Shown here piece by piece: positions 21,989 through 34,305 of a stretch of 64,000 nucleotides of DNA (positions are counted from its first letter, which is position 1; every line of letters starts with the position of its first letter). Both the position numbers and the translations under genes were made by a program. The stretch spans positions 39,732,882 to 39,796,881 of the forward strand of contig NC_088792.1 in the NCBI RefSeq assembly GCF_011386835.1, read 5' to 3'. The notes beneath the pieces are model-generated. The model did not search any database and was not told where the DNA came from. It saw only the letters and a program-made list of their open reading frames with translations. Origin of the DNA: Chrysemys picta bellii (lineage: Eukaryota > Chordata > Testudines > Emydidae).

Positions 21989-23099
21989 TAGGGTTACCAT
22001 TCGTCCGGATTCCCCCGGACATGTCCGGCTTTTTAAGCTAAAAATAGCGTCCGAGGGGAATTTGTAAATGTCCGGACTTCCCCCCCCATGCAGAGCACGC
22101 GCGGCTAACAGTGCTGCCGGCCGGCCGGTGTCACTTACTTGGGGCTCCGACACTCAGCCAGAGAGAGCTCCTCCTCCTCCTCCCTCTCTCCCTCCCTCCC
22201 TGCATCGCAGATCGGCTCCGGCAGTTTGGAGCTCCTCCCCTGCTGCTGCCCAGCAGCTCAGGCAATTTCTGAGCAAGTTCACCAGACATTAGGTGAAGAA
22301 AGGCCAACAACAAGGGGGGCAGGGGGTCGGAGAAGGGGCAGGGAGGTTCTGGAGGGGGCAGTCAAGAGACGGGGGGGGTCGGGAGTTCGGGGGGGGGCTT
22401 TCTGGGGCGGGTGGATAAGGTTTTGGGAAGTCAGGGTACAGGTAGGGGGTAGGGTCCTGGGGGGCATTTGGGGGGGGGTCTTAGGAGGGGGCAGTTAGGG
22501 GACAAGGAACAGGGAGGCTTAGGTAGGGGGTGGGGTTCTGGAGGGCAGTTAGGAACAGGGGTCCCAGGAGGGGGCAGTCAGGGGACAAGGGGGGGTTGGG
22601 AGTTCTGGGGGGAGCTGTCAGGGGGCAGGAGTGGGGAGAGGGATCGGAGCAGTCAGGGGACAGGGAGCAGAGGGGTTTAGATGGGTCGGGAGTTCTGGGG
22701 GGGCTGTCAGGGGGTGGGGAGTGGTTGGATGGGGCGTGGGAGTCCCAGGGGTCTGTCTGGGGGTGGGGGTGTGGATAAGGGTTGGGGCAATCAGGGTACA
22801 GGGGGGGTGGTAGAGTCCTAGGGGCCAGTTAGGATGGGGGGAGGGTCTCAGGAGGGGGCAGTCAGGGGACAAGAGGCAGGGAGGCTTAGGTAGGGGGTGG
22901 AGTCCTGGGGGGCAGTTAGGGGAAGGGGTCCCAGGAGGGGGCAGTCAGGGGACAAGGAGTGGGGGGAGGGTTGGGGGTTCTGAGGGGGGGAAGTGGGAGG
23001 GGAAGGGGCGGGGCTAGGGCAGGATGGGGCGGGGCTAGGGCAGGACGGGGCGGGGCTCCTCCCATCCTCTTTTTTGATTGCTGGATTATGGTAACCCTA
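21989..23099. mobile_element. hAT-type element (1.1 kb) carrying a G-rich minisatellite
   Basis: The termini are TAGGGTTACCATTCGTCCGG and (reverse complement of right) TAGGGTTACCATAATCC. The 8-bp target duplication GTCTAGTT is at 21981-21988 and 23100-23107. A 5' segment contains 'CCGGACATGTCCGG', a palindromic motif repeated near 22067. The rest is purine-skewed repeat. No transposase is encoded. Confidence 0.85.
22300..23000. repeat. G-rich minisatellite with strong strand asymmetry
   Basis: Recurring modules 'GGGGGCAGTCAGGGGACAAGG', 'GGGAGGCTTAGGTAGGGGGT' and 'GGGGTCCCAGGAGGGGG' appear at 22477-22600 and again at 22855-22965, with scrambled versions between. Dense G-runs on the plus strand could form G-quadruplexes. 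Open frames here are repeat artefacts. Confidence 0.82.
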
Positions 23100-23107
23100 G
23101 TCTAGTT

Positions 23108-24271
23108 TTCTACTCCTTCTGTGTTTGTCTGTGAGGGATTTCTTCTGCTTCTCCCTCACTCACATGCATTTGCTAAAACAATACCCAGCCAAGCCCCTCT
23201 GCTTACGTAGATCAAATTCCTGAGCAGCCTCACATGTGCCTTTGTTTTGTGGAGGTGTCGTGCATCTGCATTTAGGATGGAGGTTGCTACTGTTTCATGA
23301 AGGAGCTTAACTTAAACAATCTTAAATAAAAGGCAGCATCTGCTGCATCCCCCACTTTCATTGAGGTTTGGCCCCCCACATAACAGATTGAATGGCTATC
23401 TGTATTCTTGAGATGTGTTTATATTAGAGTTTCCAAAACCTTAACATAACATAGTATTGCTTTCCATAGTTCAGAAAGCCTATTTGTGTTTCAACTGTAT
23501 TGTTTAATGTGTGGCACATTTCCATAAACATTTGAAGCATAGGGTTTGAGTCTCCACAGCTAACAACTTGTACAGGTGTAAATAGTTACACAAATTGTAA
23601 GGTAGTAGAGAATCAGGCCCATAATAAATCAAAGAGGAGTCAAAAACTTCTCTGAATCATCCACCTCTCCCACTCAGTCTTTGGTGGATCAGATAAAATA
23701 GAACCTGGATTCAAGCTGCTTCTGGGTTTGCAAAACCCAAACCATGCTGCTGATCCTTAACAAACTGCTCTGTTTTGCCCACTGCAGAGATGGACATTAC
23801 CAAACATTTCTCCCAACCCAGATTCCACCTCCATTTTACTTTGGTAGTAAGGATAAAATGCAAACCACATCCAAACCAGTGCTGGTTTTAATTTTACAAA
23901 ATCAAATTCCTTCTGATGAGGTTTGTCAAAACCAAAACCTCACCTCCTCAGCCCAAATCTACTATAAACACGGTATCTTGTTAATTTTTCTTGGCAGAGT
24001 TGTTTCCTCTTATGGTAAGTCTGAACATAGTAGACTGTCTATTGAGTCGTTACTGCAATAGGGTTTTGCCACGTGCTGAGTAAAAAACAAAACATAGCCT
24101 TAATATCCTCCTTCCTCTTGACTCTGCACTTTCCTACATCTTGCTCCTCCTGTTTCCTTGGAATTCCCTTCCTACCATAGTGTGCTAGCTTGCCCCCTCT
24201 TTTTCCATTCTCCCTCCTTAAACCACACTCTAATGCATAGTCTGCCAATCCACTTCAGTAAACTAATCCAC
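23108..24271. other. Unassigned stretch
   Basis: No recognised repeat or coding feature. Confidence 0.4.
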
Positions 24272-24274
24272 TCA

Positions 24275-24556
24275 GGCCTTGGCTACACTGGCGCTGTACA
24301 GCGCTGCAACTTGCTGCGCTCAGGGGTGTGAAAACGCCCCTCCCTGAGCGCAGCGAGTGCAGCTCTGTAAAGCGCCAGTGTTATCAGCACCTGCAGAGCT
24401 GCACGCTCGCTTGCAGCGCTGCAAGCTACTCCCCTCGGAGAGGTGGAGTACATACAGCGCTGCGAGAGCTCTCTCGCAGCGCTGGCGGTGCAACTACACT
24501 CGCGCTTCACAGCGCTGCCGCGCCAGCGCTGTGAATTCCCAAGTGTAGCCAAGGCC
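24275..24556. mobile_element. Harbinger-type MITE (282 bp), GC-rich family
   Basis: The ends GGCCTTGGCTACACTGGCGC and (reverse complement) GGCCTTGGCTACACTTGGGA are inverted repeats. TCA flanks both sides (24272-24274, 24557-24559). The interior carries at least nine 'CAGCGCTG'-like or 'AGCGCTG' palindromes. It shares the 'GGCTACACT' terminus logic with the larger Harbinger but not its interior. Confidence 0.86.
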
Positions 24557-24660
24557 TCAGGGATCAAAAGGGTAAAACACAGAAACAAAAGTATGCTTCA
24601 ATACTCATCCATGATCTGGGTCAAGCCAGTGCATTGTGTGGCAGTTTCTCTAATACTTGT

Positions 24661-24740
24661 TTAGATTGTAGGTTTCTTGGGGAAGGAAACTCATCTTCTT
24701 CTGTATTTTGTATAGTTCTGTCAGCCTACAAATAATAACT
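24661..24740 (+). repeat. L2-like 3' tail remnant
   Basis: 'TTAGATTGTAGGTTTCTTGGGG ... CCTACAAATAATAAC' is a diverged version of the L2-like terminus. Confidence 0.4.
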
Positions 24741-25692
24741 AGTAACAATATTTGTTCTCTTTTCATTTTCCGTAGGCTAATTTGGGTCTAGGAAGACCAA
24801 CCTCACAATTTGAGGAAGTACAAATTTAATTTATAAGACTGAAGTTTCAAGATGTTCATCGTCATCAGGATCAAATTTGTCTGTCCAAAACCAATCTAAA
24901 AATTATAACTAAAACTTTCATCCAGGCTTCAGCCCAAATTCTTTTTGTGGGTAGGTGAGTGCATTTCTACCCACAACATTGTATTGATTGATTGAGTGAG
25001 TGAGTGTGTGTGTGTGTGTCCGTCCACACAAACTAATTTGCAGTTGGATGTCTAATTACATGATTTTCAGGCCACCCACTTGCTAAGACTTGGGTAGTCA
25101 ACATTGCACCTTCAGAAATAAAGGCAGACTTTCCAAAACTTAATCTTGTAAAATCTTGTTTTAAAAAAAAATTCATTTTTTAAAATTAAATATTAACATG
25201 TTTATTTCATTTGGGCCAGCTTTTATAATAAAGCTTCAACCTCTGATGGAAATGCAACAGATTTAAAGTTACTACATATCCTGAATAAAGGTGCAGTGGA
25301 ATAGCCACTATATACCCTTGCATATTAAATAGGTAAATAATAACACAGAACAACATAATAAATGCAGAGAGACTTGCATATCAAGCACCATAAGACATTA
25401 CACAAACCAAAAATTATGTCTCAACTAATCACAAAGTAAAAAAAATAGGAATATGTTTAATTTACTTTGAAACAAGTGCTTGAAGCTGAGCTGGGTAGGG
25501 TTAGAAATTCTGTACCTTTGACAAATGTTCCTTTTGTTGTGCTTGCTGATTTCATTTTCTATATGCAGTCACCAGTGAACCTGCTTTAGAAGAAAAGAAA
25601 GTGTTAACCACATTTTAAAATGGGCTCTAAATCTTTTTTGGCTGGAGGTCAGATTGTGAACCTCTTACTTTCTCTGGTGAGCCTGAGTCAGT
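24741..25692. other. Unassigned stretch with a short GAGT/GT microsatellite
   Basis: At 24981-25020, 'GATTGATTGAGTGAGTGAGTGTGTGTGTGTG' is a compound microsatellite. Otherwise nothing was recognised. Confidence 0.55.
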
Positions 25693-25700
25693 GGGATGAC

Positions 25701-25824
25701 AAGAGTGACCAGATGGCCCGATTTTATAGGGACAGTCCCAATATTTGGGGCTCTGTCTTATATAGGTGCCTATAACCCCCCACCCTCTGTCCTGATTTTT
25801 CACACTTGCTGTCTAGTCACCTCA
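25701..25824. mobile_element. Small foldback MITE (124 bp), hAT-like
   Basis: The ends AAGAGTGACCAGATGG and (reverse complement) TGAGGTGACTAGACAGC are inverted. The 8-bp duplication GGGATGAC is perfect (25693-25700, 25825-25832). The core reads 'GGGACAGTCCCAATATTTGG', a common turtle repeat. Confidence 0.82.
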
Positions 25825-25832
25825 GGGATGAC

Positions 25833-28800
25833 TAGTGTGAATAACTGATCTACCACTGGGAGTCAGGAGTTCACAGTCTTGCTTTAAAGAGCAGAACATA
25901 AGTAGTATATATAATAGTGAAATTTTGGGCCTCTTCTGAACAGTATTTTGAAGCAGCTGGTTTTTTTTTTAATTACACAGTCTGAGAGGCAAAGTTGTAA
26001 GGAATTATAACAACTGGGGACTGGATGGCTCTGAGAATTGCTAATAGGGAAGTAAGTCTTTTCTCTCTAAATTATCACTTTGAATCCAGCTGAGCTCAGT
26101 AATGATCAAAAGTTGCTACCATCTGTCCAATGGCCTATCAGAAATTAGTTGGTTGTCTCATTCCAGTTCCTAGGGGACAAGTGTTTTCATCACCAAATTA
26201 GCTTCTAAGATCCTTTTCTTACTATTTCTAAAGCTCTGTATACATCTGTGGAAATCAATATTAATGATTATATTTTTACAATAATCAGTAAACCCACTAT
26301 CACAATTGCCAATACTTGGCAGCTTTGTTAGCAGTCCAACAGAGAGGCCTAAGATTAAATTGGCCTGGGGACTGATCTAGTCTCTCACCTTTCATTCAGA
26401 TCTCTCCAATTCAGGGGTGAGGCACATTGGAAGAGAAGTGTCGAAAAGTAATTGCATACAGATGCTACTGTCAGATATAACCCTGGGTCCTGATCTGACA
26501 TCCTTTGCACTCTCAAATCTCATTGATTTTATTGGGGAACTTTGAGTGTGTAAAGAAGGTAGTAGAGGGCCTTATATGGACAAGTGCTGCATTGTCCATC
26601 TTGGTGAGAAAATGCATTAAAAGATTTGTCTGGGAGTAGATGAGAGTGCACTCTATGTTTAGATTAAAGAACTCTGTGCAACACACAACCTCCCATATAC
26701 CCCCATAAACAAACCTTTGGTCATTTCTAGACTTGAACTTGCATCACTGTGGCTCAAAAATATTTTTTTCATTTCCAGTTTCTATGCAGAACTTGTAAGT
26801 GCTGAAACATTAAGACTGTTAGTATGTTCAGCTTAACATAGACCTGGGAGTGCTAGAGTCTTATGGGAGACCAATTCTTGGGGGATTGCTATACTGGTTC
26901 TGCAGATTCCAGAAGTCTGGACTGTTTACATAAGCACCCAAACTTTTAGATGCTTCTTTGAGCCCAAATCCAAACTCTAAACTTTCTGAGGTTCACTCGT
27001 CCCTATTAGTTGTGACTGTCAGGAAGCAGAATTCAGCTCCTGCCATTGATGATGTGTTTCAAAGACTAGATCCATAATGACACTCAGACCTTAAAAGTGG
27101 AGATGATTGAGCCACTTTCTATCCAATCCAGAAGAGAAGGGGAAAATGGATTCTGACAACAGGGATATTCAAAAAGTTGCTCAGAAGTTTAGTCATGTCT
27201 TCCTTTGGAATCAAGATTATGTGGCCCAACAGCAGCATATATAACACTGGAGAGTTACTGTCTGGTGTCCAGCCAGACTCTGCAAGCCATATCCATCCAG
27301 CTCTAAAAAGAACTCAGACCATGAAAGGAACAATTCACTATGAAATAAAGCAGTGAATATTTGACTGATCATTAGTGCTCCTGAACTGACATCCAAATTG
27401 CACCAAGAAATGGCAGTTTTAAAACTGTATTAGTATGATTTAAAATTGGATCATTTATAACCAGACTTATTGCCATAAGAATAGAATTCTGTTATAGCAC
27501 TATCTCTTCTCATTTTCACAGTCTTTTATTCCAGAGAAAAACGGCTACTGTTGAGGATGTATGTGATAGCCCAGGGAGAATTGCACCTGCCACCTCCGGC
27601 TCCACTTTTAACCGAACAGGGAACTTGCAATATTCATGAATGTCTGAATAATGAAGTATGGATACAGCCACAGCAGAACCATAAGGATTTGCACTGTGCT
27701 TTCTGTTAACAATTTTATGCTATGGTGCTGACCTTTTCAACGGTCACTATTTTGGACAGATAAACCCTTCACTTTTGGACCAATTTGATTATTCCAAACA
27801 GAGCCTCAAGTTTATTTTCATCTTCATATTTGATTCATATTCTCTTTGAAATGTGGATCAGGGTTAATATTTTTTCCTAGACAATGGAAGAGGAAAGGAA
27901 ATATTTGTATGTATTTATATTTGAACTGATATAAGCAGCACTGACCCTACCAGTACTCCTTTTTGGATTATCCCATTGATTTGCTCACATTGTGACTTTA
28001 ATTATTTTGGTTCTGGTGTTTTATCTACAAGCTGTGATATAAATCAATCCCACAAAGGTAGATACAGAATCATGTAAAATGACAGAGCACTCCTAAAGGC
28101 ACAGATTCTGAAACCATTACTCTCACTGAGCGGTAGCTTACATCAAAAGTGACCTCACTAATATCAGTGGCACCACTTGTATGATAAAATTGTGTTCTAC
28201 ATGAATAAGTGTATGAGAATCTGGCCCCAAATGAACATAATGAGAGAGTTGGGGTTTCTAGTAATGCAGTTGTGTTATCTGCAGAATATAGAAAAAGAGG
28301 TATGACTGATGCAGATGCACTGCACATTTTGTTTATTTATGTAGAGGAATGATGTCTGTAGTTCTTAGTGGTTTCAGCAGGAGATGCAACTTCTACTTCT
28401 GAGTCAGTTTTGACATTTGCCTCTTGTCAAAATGGAGGAAACATTTTGGAGGGCTCTGTTTGTGGACTTTAAAGAAAGCTCTTCCCCTCCTTTGTTTTCC
28501 CATTATTACTCCTCTGAGCTTTCTACCCCACCCTACTCCTTTGACTATTCTTAGTACCTGAGGTCCTCAGCCTAACCTTCCCAGCTGTTCAATACCACCT
28601 GCCTTGGGGGAGGAAACCACCCATAGCCTTCACCTCAAACAGTTGAATGCTTCCTTTACATTAATAAAAACAAGAGAAATCCCATTTACTCACAGGCAAT
28701 GCAAATTAACTCATCATCTTATTTGAAAAAACAAAAACAATTTTTAAAAATCACTTTCCTTTATAACCAATCACAATCAATAGGAACAAAATGGCCTTTT

Positions 28801-28978
28801 GACCCATAAACTACATTTCCCAGAATACCCCAGGTTTTCAGTCAGGATTTATATCCCCTACCCAAATATAAAAGTTCCAGGATCCCTAGCTCTCTGCCAT
28901 GCTGTATGTATCAAACACGTACTCAAATTAAACAATACTCCATTAACAAAGAGTACATAGGCCAAGAAATCACGTAAA
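25833..28978. other. Unassigned 3.1-kb stretch
   Basis: AT-rich, with no recognised element. A few phrases resemble old amniote repeats too weakly to call. Confidence 0.4.
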
Positions 28979-30105
28979 TCATAGAATCATAGAATATCAG
29001 AGTTGGAAGGGACCTCAAGAGGTCATCTAGTCCAACCCCCTGCTCAAAGCAGGACCAATTCCCAGCTAAATCATCCCAGCCAGGGCTTTGTCAAGCCGGG
29101 CCTTAAAAACCTCCAAGGAAGGAGACTCCACCACCTCCCTAGGTAACGCATTCCAGTGTTTCACCACCCTCCTAGTGAAATAGTTTTTCCTGATATCCAA
29201 CCTGGACCTCCCCCACCGCAACTTGAGACCATTGCTCCTTGTTCTGTCATCTGCCACCACTGAGAACAGCCGAGCTCCATCCTCTTTGGAACCCCCCTTC
29301 AGGTAGTTGAAGGCTGCTATCAAATCCCCCCTCATTCTTCTCTTCTGGAGACTAAACAATCCCAGTTCTCTCAGCCTCTCCTCATAAGTCATGTGCTCCA
29401 GACCCCTAATCATTTTTGTTGCCCTCCGCTGGACTCTTTCCAATTTTTCCACATCCTTCTTGTAGTGTGGGGACCAAAACTGGACACAGTATTCCAGATG
29501 AGGCCTCACCAATGTCGAATAAAGGGGAACGATCACGTTCCTCGATCTGCTGGCAATGCCCCTACTTATACAGCCCAAAATGCCGTTAGCCTTCTTGGCA
29601 ACAAGAGCACACTGTTGACTCATATCCAGCTTCTCGTCCACTGTGACCCCTAGGTCCTTTTCAGCAGAACTGCTACCTAGCCATTCGGTCCCTAGTCTGT
29701 AGCAGTGCATGGGATTCTTCCGTCCTAAGTGCAGGACTCTGCACTTGTCCTTGTTGAACCTCATCAGGTTTTTTTCTGCCCAATCCTCTAATTTGTCTAG
29801 GTCCCTCTGTATCCGATCCCTACCCTCTAGTGTATCTACCACGCCTCCTAGTTTAGTGTCATCTGCAAACTTGCTGAGAGTGCAGTCCACACCATCCTCC
29901 AGATCATTAATAAAGATATTAAACAAAACCGGCCCCAGGACCGACCCTTGGGGCACTCCACTTGAAACCGGCTGCCAACTAGACATGGAGCCATTGATCA
30001 CTACCCGTTGAGCCCGACGATCTAGCCAGCTTTCTATCCACCTTACAGTCCATTCATCCAGCCCATACTTGGTGGCAAGAATACTGTGGGAAATATTGCC
30101 TTTTA
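28979..30105 (-). mobile_element. CR1 LINE, 5'-truncated, 3' intact
   Basis: On the minus strand it ends in 'GGTCCCTTCCAACTCTGATATTCTATGATTCTATGA', the CR1 3' terminus with its short tandem tail. Upstream is a continuous reverse-transcriptase frame. The 5' break is near 30105, where similarity to the CR1 protein stops (before ...[13 protein letters not shown]). It is the least damaged CR1 in the window. Confidence 0.95.
29066..30104 (-). CDS. CR1 ORF2 reverse transcriptase, C-terminal part (open)
   Basis: A 376-codon frame whose CR1 portion is about 345 codons. Landmarks in order: [38 protein letters not shown] (RT block with the VPQGSVLGP motif), [10 protein letters not shown] (the A/FADD catalytic Asp pair), [37 protein letters not shown] and ALAGMI*. 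The first ~30 codons are flanking DNA read in frame. The N-terminal endonuclease and the first RT blocks are missing, so the protein could not support retrotransposition by itself. The open frame suggests recent insertion. Confidence 0.92.
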
Positions 30106-32618
30106 AATGTGTACTTTCCCCAGAAATACTTCCTTTGATACTCAGGCACATATGAAAGTACAAGTCTTTAAAAAAACATCCTTCTTTCCCCAACATGCTC
30201 CCTATTCTGGGGGCAAACCCTGAACTGTTAAAGATTCCCCGAAGTCACACCTGAACAAAAACCAGCAGTTTTCATGAGTCTCTACCACCCTATCAGACAA
30301 GTTTGATTATAAGCTTATTTTACTTCTGAAGACATCTGTTCTGGGAGGATATATTGACTCCAACCTGTTTCTTCTTACAATAGATACGCTGAGTCACAAA
30401 GTAGCAGAAACCAGCCTTTACTGAATTCAAACTGATGTGCACATTTCAAATATAAGCAATACAAAAGTCTGACGGATGGAGATCATTATAAGGATATAAA
30501 AAATGGTATCAGGAAGTGATCTCAGAGGTTACTATGGCATTTAGCTTGTGATTATAAGGAATTTTAAGAAAGAAAAGCTTGCTTGGTTTTAGATTTATTT
30601 TTAATGCAGTCTTGTCTGCAAAAATGAAGTACAGCCTAGTTGATCATAAATAGTAAATGCTGAAATTTGAAATGTGATCTTAAGTTTAGAATCACTGAGG
30701 TAGGTATCATCTTCCTTTCATTGCACAAAGTGACATGACACACAGTGTTTGTTTAAAAAAAATAATTAAATGTCTAACTTGTCTATCCTGCTAATAAGAA
30801 TCCAGTCATTACCAAATGCTATTGTGTCCAAATAAATGCACCATCACTACAGGTCGATTGTTATCTCATCAGGCAGCCATGCAGAATGAGGCAGAATAAT
30901 GCACTTGCTCTGATTTTCAGAAATCATCTTCAGTTTTTGTGGGTATAACCAAGTGTATAAAAGTTATTTACACCTGCAACTAAACGCATGTGCAGTTAAT
31001 TGTCAGCAGAGAATTGCCTCTGCTGAATTGGTGGTTGCCTTGAAGATGTTTATTTACAAATCAGGCTCATTCCATTCCAAGTGCTCTCCCTTGTTGAACT
31101 GCTTGAAGAAATGTTAAATCAAAATTGGGATCAGATTGTGGCTGCCCTGTGCAGGTGTGCCAAGAGGCAGAAAAGAGGCCTTCTTCTTTGTCTTGTGGTC
31201 TTATTCAGAGGCAAGTCACTATGCTCCGGATGTTTCCGAAGTCCTGAGCACCCACAACTCTGATAGAAGTCAATGGGAGCAGCATATGCTCAGCGCCATG
31301 AAAATCCATGCCGATAGCTTTTGCAAAGGGAGTTGAGAGAGAGTGGAGCCATGGCCCCAGCCCATCCCTTTGTACCAGCCAGTGTAGCTCAGCAGTCACA
31401 GGAAGGCACATACACTTGTGACAGGGAGAAGAGCTCCCACTCATGTGTTCATCCCTTAGAGGACTACAGATGCTACCAGTGCCTAGATAGTACAGTGACT
31501 GTCTGTCTCTATGTATACCTAAGAGAGAGAAATAGACAGAATTTTGGCTGACAGGTGACTCTGTTGACATTTTCCTATACTGATGTAAAGAGCACAAATA
31601 CATTTTCCACTGAGTTTGTCTGAGCTACATTGGACTTGGGATGTACCTTTGACAAACTGCCAACTCAAATTCATAGGATATCAGAATACTTATCCTTTAG
31701 GGAGTGTCTACTTGATGGTCTTGATTCTTAATATTTGATGTGACCTTTACATTAGCTTTTATTATTAACAGCTGCCTATTATTAAGGTTGCCCATCACTT
31801 TCTATTATAAGACTCTCTTTTAAATTGTTTATAACTTTGCCAAATTTTAACCATTTGGGCTAAAATTTTCCATGCTGGCTGTCTGCCTCAGATTGAATTT
31901 TGGTCAGAACAGTTCAACTGTTTCCAGGAATGAAGCTAGGCAAAAATATCTATTTTTACCCATGGAAAAAAAAATAATCTTGAGACCTCTTCTTTGCAAT
32001 GGGGGTGCTAGACCATGCTTTGGAGCCTGGATCTGAAATTTGACAGGGCTGGTATTTGTGTCAGGGATTTGCCACCTCTGTGAAAATCCGCCCAAATCTG
32101 GCCATGTTACAAATCTTTGAAAAAATCATTTTGCACATGCTCAGTAGATTCTTTTTTAATCTTCACAGCTAAAATCTCCAAAGAGGTCTGTCCTCACTGA
32201 GCACACACCAGGCTCTCACAGCTCCTATTGCTGACCAGATTGCACATACACCATCCCCACAGAACGACTGAACGTGCTGCAGCCCAGGGTTATGGGGGCT
32301 CAGAAAGGTTTTCCCCATAATGGCTACTCTGGCCTGGGGTGGGGGCTAAACATTGGAACTGAGAGCAGGGAGCCTGTCTCTGCTGTGCTCTCATTAACCC
32401 CCCTGCTCGTCCTGAGGTTGCACAGAGTAGGCAACTGTCTAATTCAAATTCAGAGAGGACAAAAGGGGCAGGGGTCCTGTGGGGAAAAACATAGTATGGA
32501 ATCATATAATTGAAGACAGTATCAAAATGCGTGGGCTCAATTAAAGGTTGCACAGGCAGCCTTAGTTCTGGCAACTTGTGAGTGTTTGTCCTGCAACCTT
32601 CATGTTCTTTTAATGTTT
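30106..32618. other. Unassigned 2.5-kb stretch
   Basis: Nothing recognised apart from a weak old repeat at about 31225-31290 ('GAAGTCAATGGGAGCAGC...CTCAGCGCC'). Confidence 0.4.
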
Positions 32619-32643
32619 TTGTGTGTGTGTGTGTGTGTGTGTG
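32619..32643. repeat. (GT)n microsatellite
   Basis: Uninterrupted GT dinucleotides, followed by 'ATAATATATATAGG'. Confidence 0.85.
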
Positions 32644-34292
32644 TATAATATATATAGGTATTTTAGATATTAGTGTATGCCCATTCATCCCCCTATTAGC
32701 CCAACCTTTGGCAAACTGTAGCTGGATAGTATTCTCGGAAGTGGAATTTGTTTGGTGCCTGACGTAGAGCAAACCCTGCTTTCCTAACTCACATGACTAG
32801 TCCCAATGACTACAGTCAAGTGGCTATTGGACTAAACATTCTAGCTAATCAGGCAGACAAGCTCTCAGTGCAAGGGACAGTTGAAAACTAGATTTGTTCC
32901 ACTCCAGTTCCTCCATTCCCCTTTTCTTTTCCCTCTCTACTTTAGTACTTTCCCTTCTGCTAAATTTTGCATTCCAAGAAATTAAAATAAAAAGTAAACT
33001 GTAAATGCTACACAGCTGCCTCTGTTGCAATTGCTGGGCTGGGAGGGAAATGGCAGACATTCTTCAAAGTGACACTGCAAGAGGAGCGCTAGCAGTGGCG
33101 CTTCTATAGCTCCCAGCCTGTCTGGCCTCTCCAGAGGTGGCCTGGCAGCTTTTACATTGAAGTTGAGGCGAGAGGGATGAACTGGAAGCTGGTTTTAGAG
33201 CAACCATTTTGGAATTCTAAGATCCGAAATCTAGGAGAGAAGAGCAGAAAGGAGCAGGGGAAAAGGAATAGACCTTCAGCTGATCTAAATCAGCAGAGCT
33301 CCACTGAAGTCAGCGGAACTACACTGATTCACACCAGCCAAGGATCTGGCCTGTAATATTTTCATAAAGAACCTTCCCCTCCCTCCCATTTATTGAGTTA
33401 AATGCAGTGAGAAGGGAAATAGAAGAAAAAGTATTTAAAATTTCTCCCCGTCTTTTCCTTTTAATTTAACAGACTTGGCCTAGGAATTTCCCTCTTTGTG
33501 GTGATGTGGTCCCAGAAGTGCACCACTGGGAGCTGGCCCTGTAGCTGGATGACACAAACTTTGGACAATGGTACACAGCAGATGGTGTAGATAATAGTGA
33601 TATTGTCCAATTTAGTGTAATGTGCATATATTAGTCAAAGTAAAAATTCTGTTTGCAGTGAACTAGTGCACTTCTGGGAGAAATTACACCAACTCACCGA
33701 TTTAGTACTGCATACAGATAAGAATAAGGTTTTGCTCTATATTTTCTTAGAAACTAGAGCTAAGCAAGCCCTATGAACTCTTCTCTTTGGATTTTTGCAA
33801 GTTCATGATATTCTTTATCTTTTTCACAGCATTTTGTACACTGGCATAGCAGCTCCATCCTACCCAAACATTCAGATTAATCACACATTTTATGCAAATA
33901 CCTTCAGATTCATGGGACTCCTTCATATTTACTGTATAGTTGAGAATATTTTCGTATGCAAGGAGAGCTTCCTGACTTTCAGCCATGTATCTTGCTGGCA
34001 GGTTAACCCTCTGGGATAAATATAATGGGCTCTGACTGTGGAACAGGTAGCCTTAACTACCACAAGGGAGGGAAAGTATAAAACGTGTTTCTGTAGAAGG
34101 GTTGAACTGTGTTGTGGCGTTTTGAAATGAATGGTCACAATCATGTGTTCCCTGTGGATAGTGGGCATTATAATAATGTGCATGGTTGATTACACTGAAC
34201 TGACTTCTCATGCTATCATGTACCCTCCCCCACAACCCAGGTACGGCCTTTTTTGTAGTGTTCAGATAGTGCAAAGCAGCCAGCTGAGGATT
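32644..34292. other. Unassigned, with an old repeat
   Basis: 33280-33355 ('TCCACTGAAGTCAGCGGAACTACACTGATTC...') resembles an old amniote inverted-repeat family ('GAAGTCAATGGAGTTACAC'). Nothing else was recognised. Confidence 0.35.
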
Positions 34293-34305
34293 CCCCCCCC
34301 CCCCC
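34293..34305. repeat. Poly-C tract (13 C)
   Basis: An uninterrupted C run, likely variable in length. Confidence 0.85.

Noticed and set aside
22068..22872. Several Gly/Arg-rich ORFs near 22.1-22.9 kb
   Set aside because: They are products of a G-rich minisatellite; frames change with each irregular unit.
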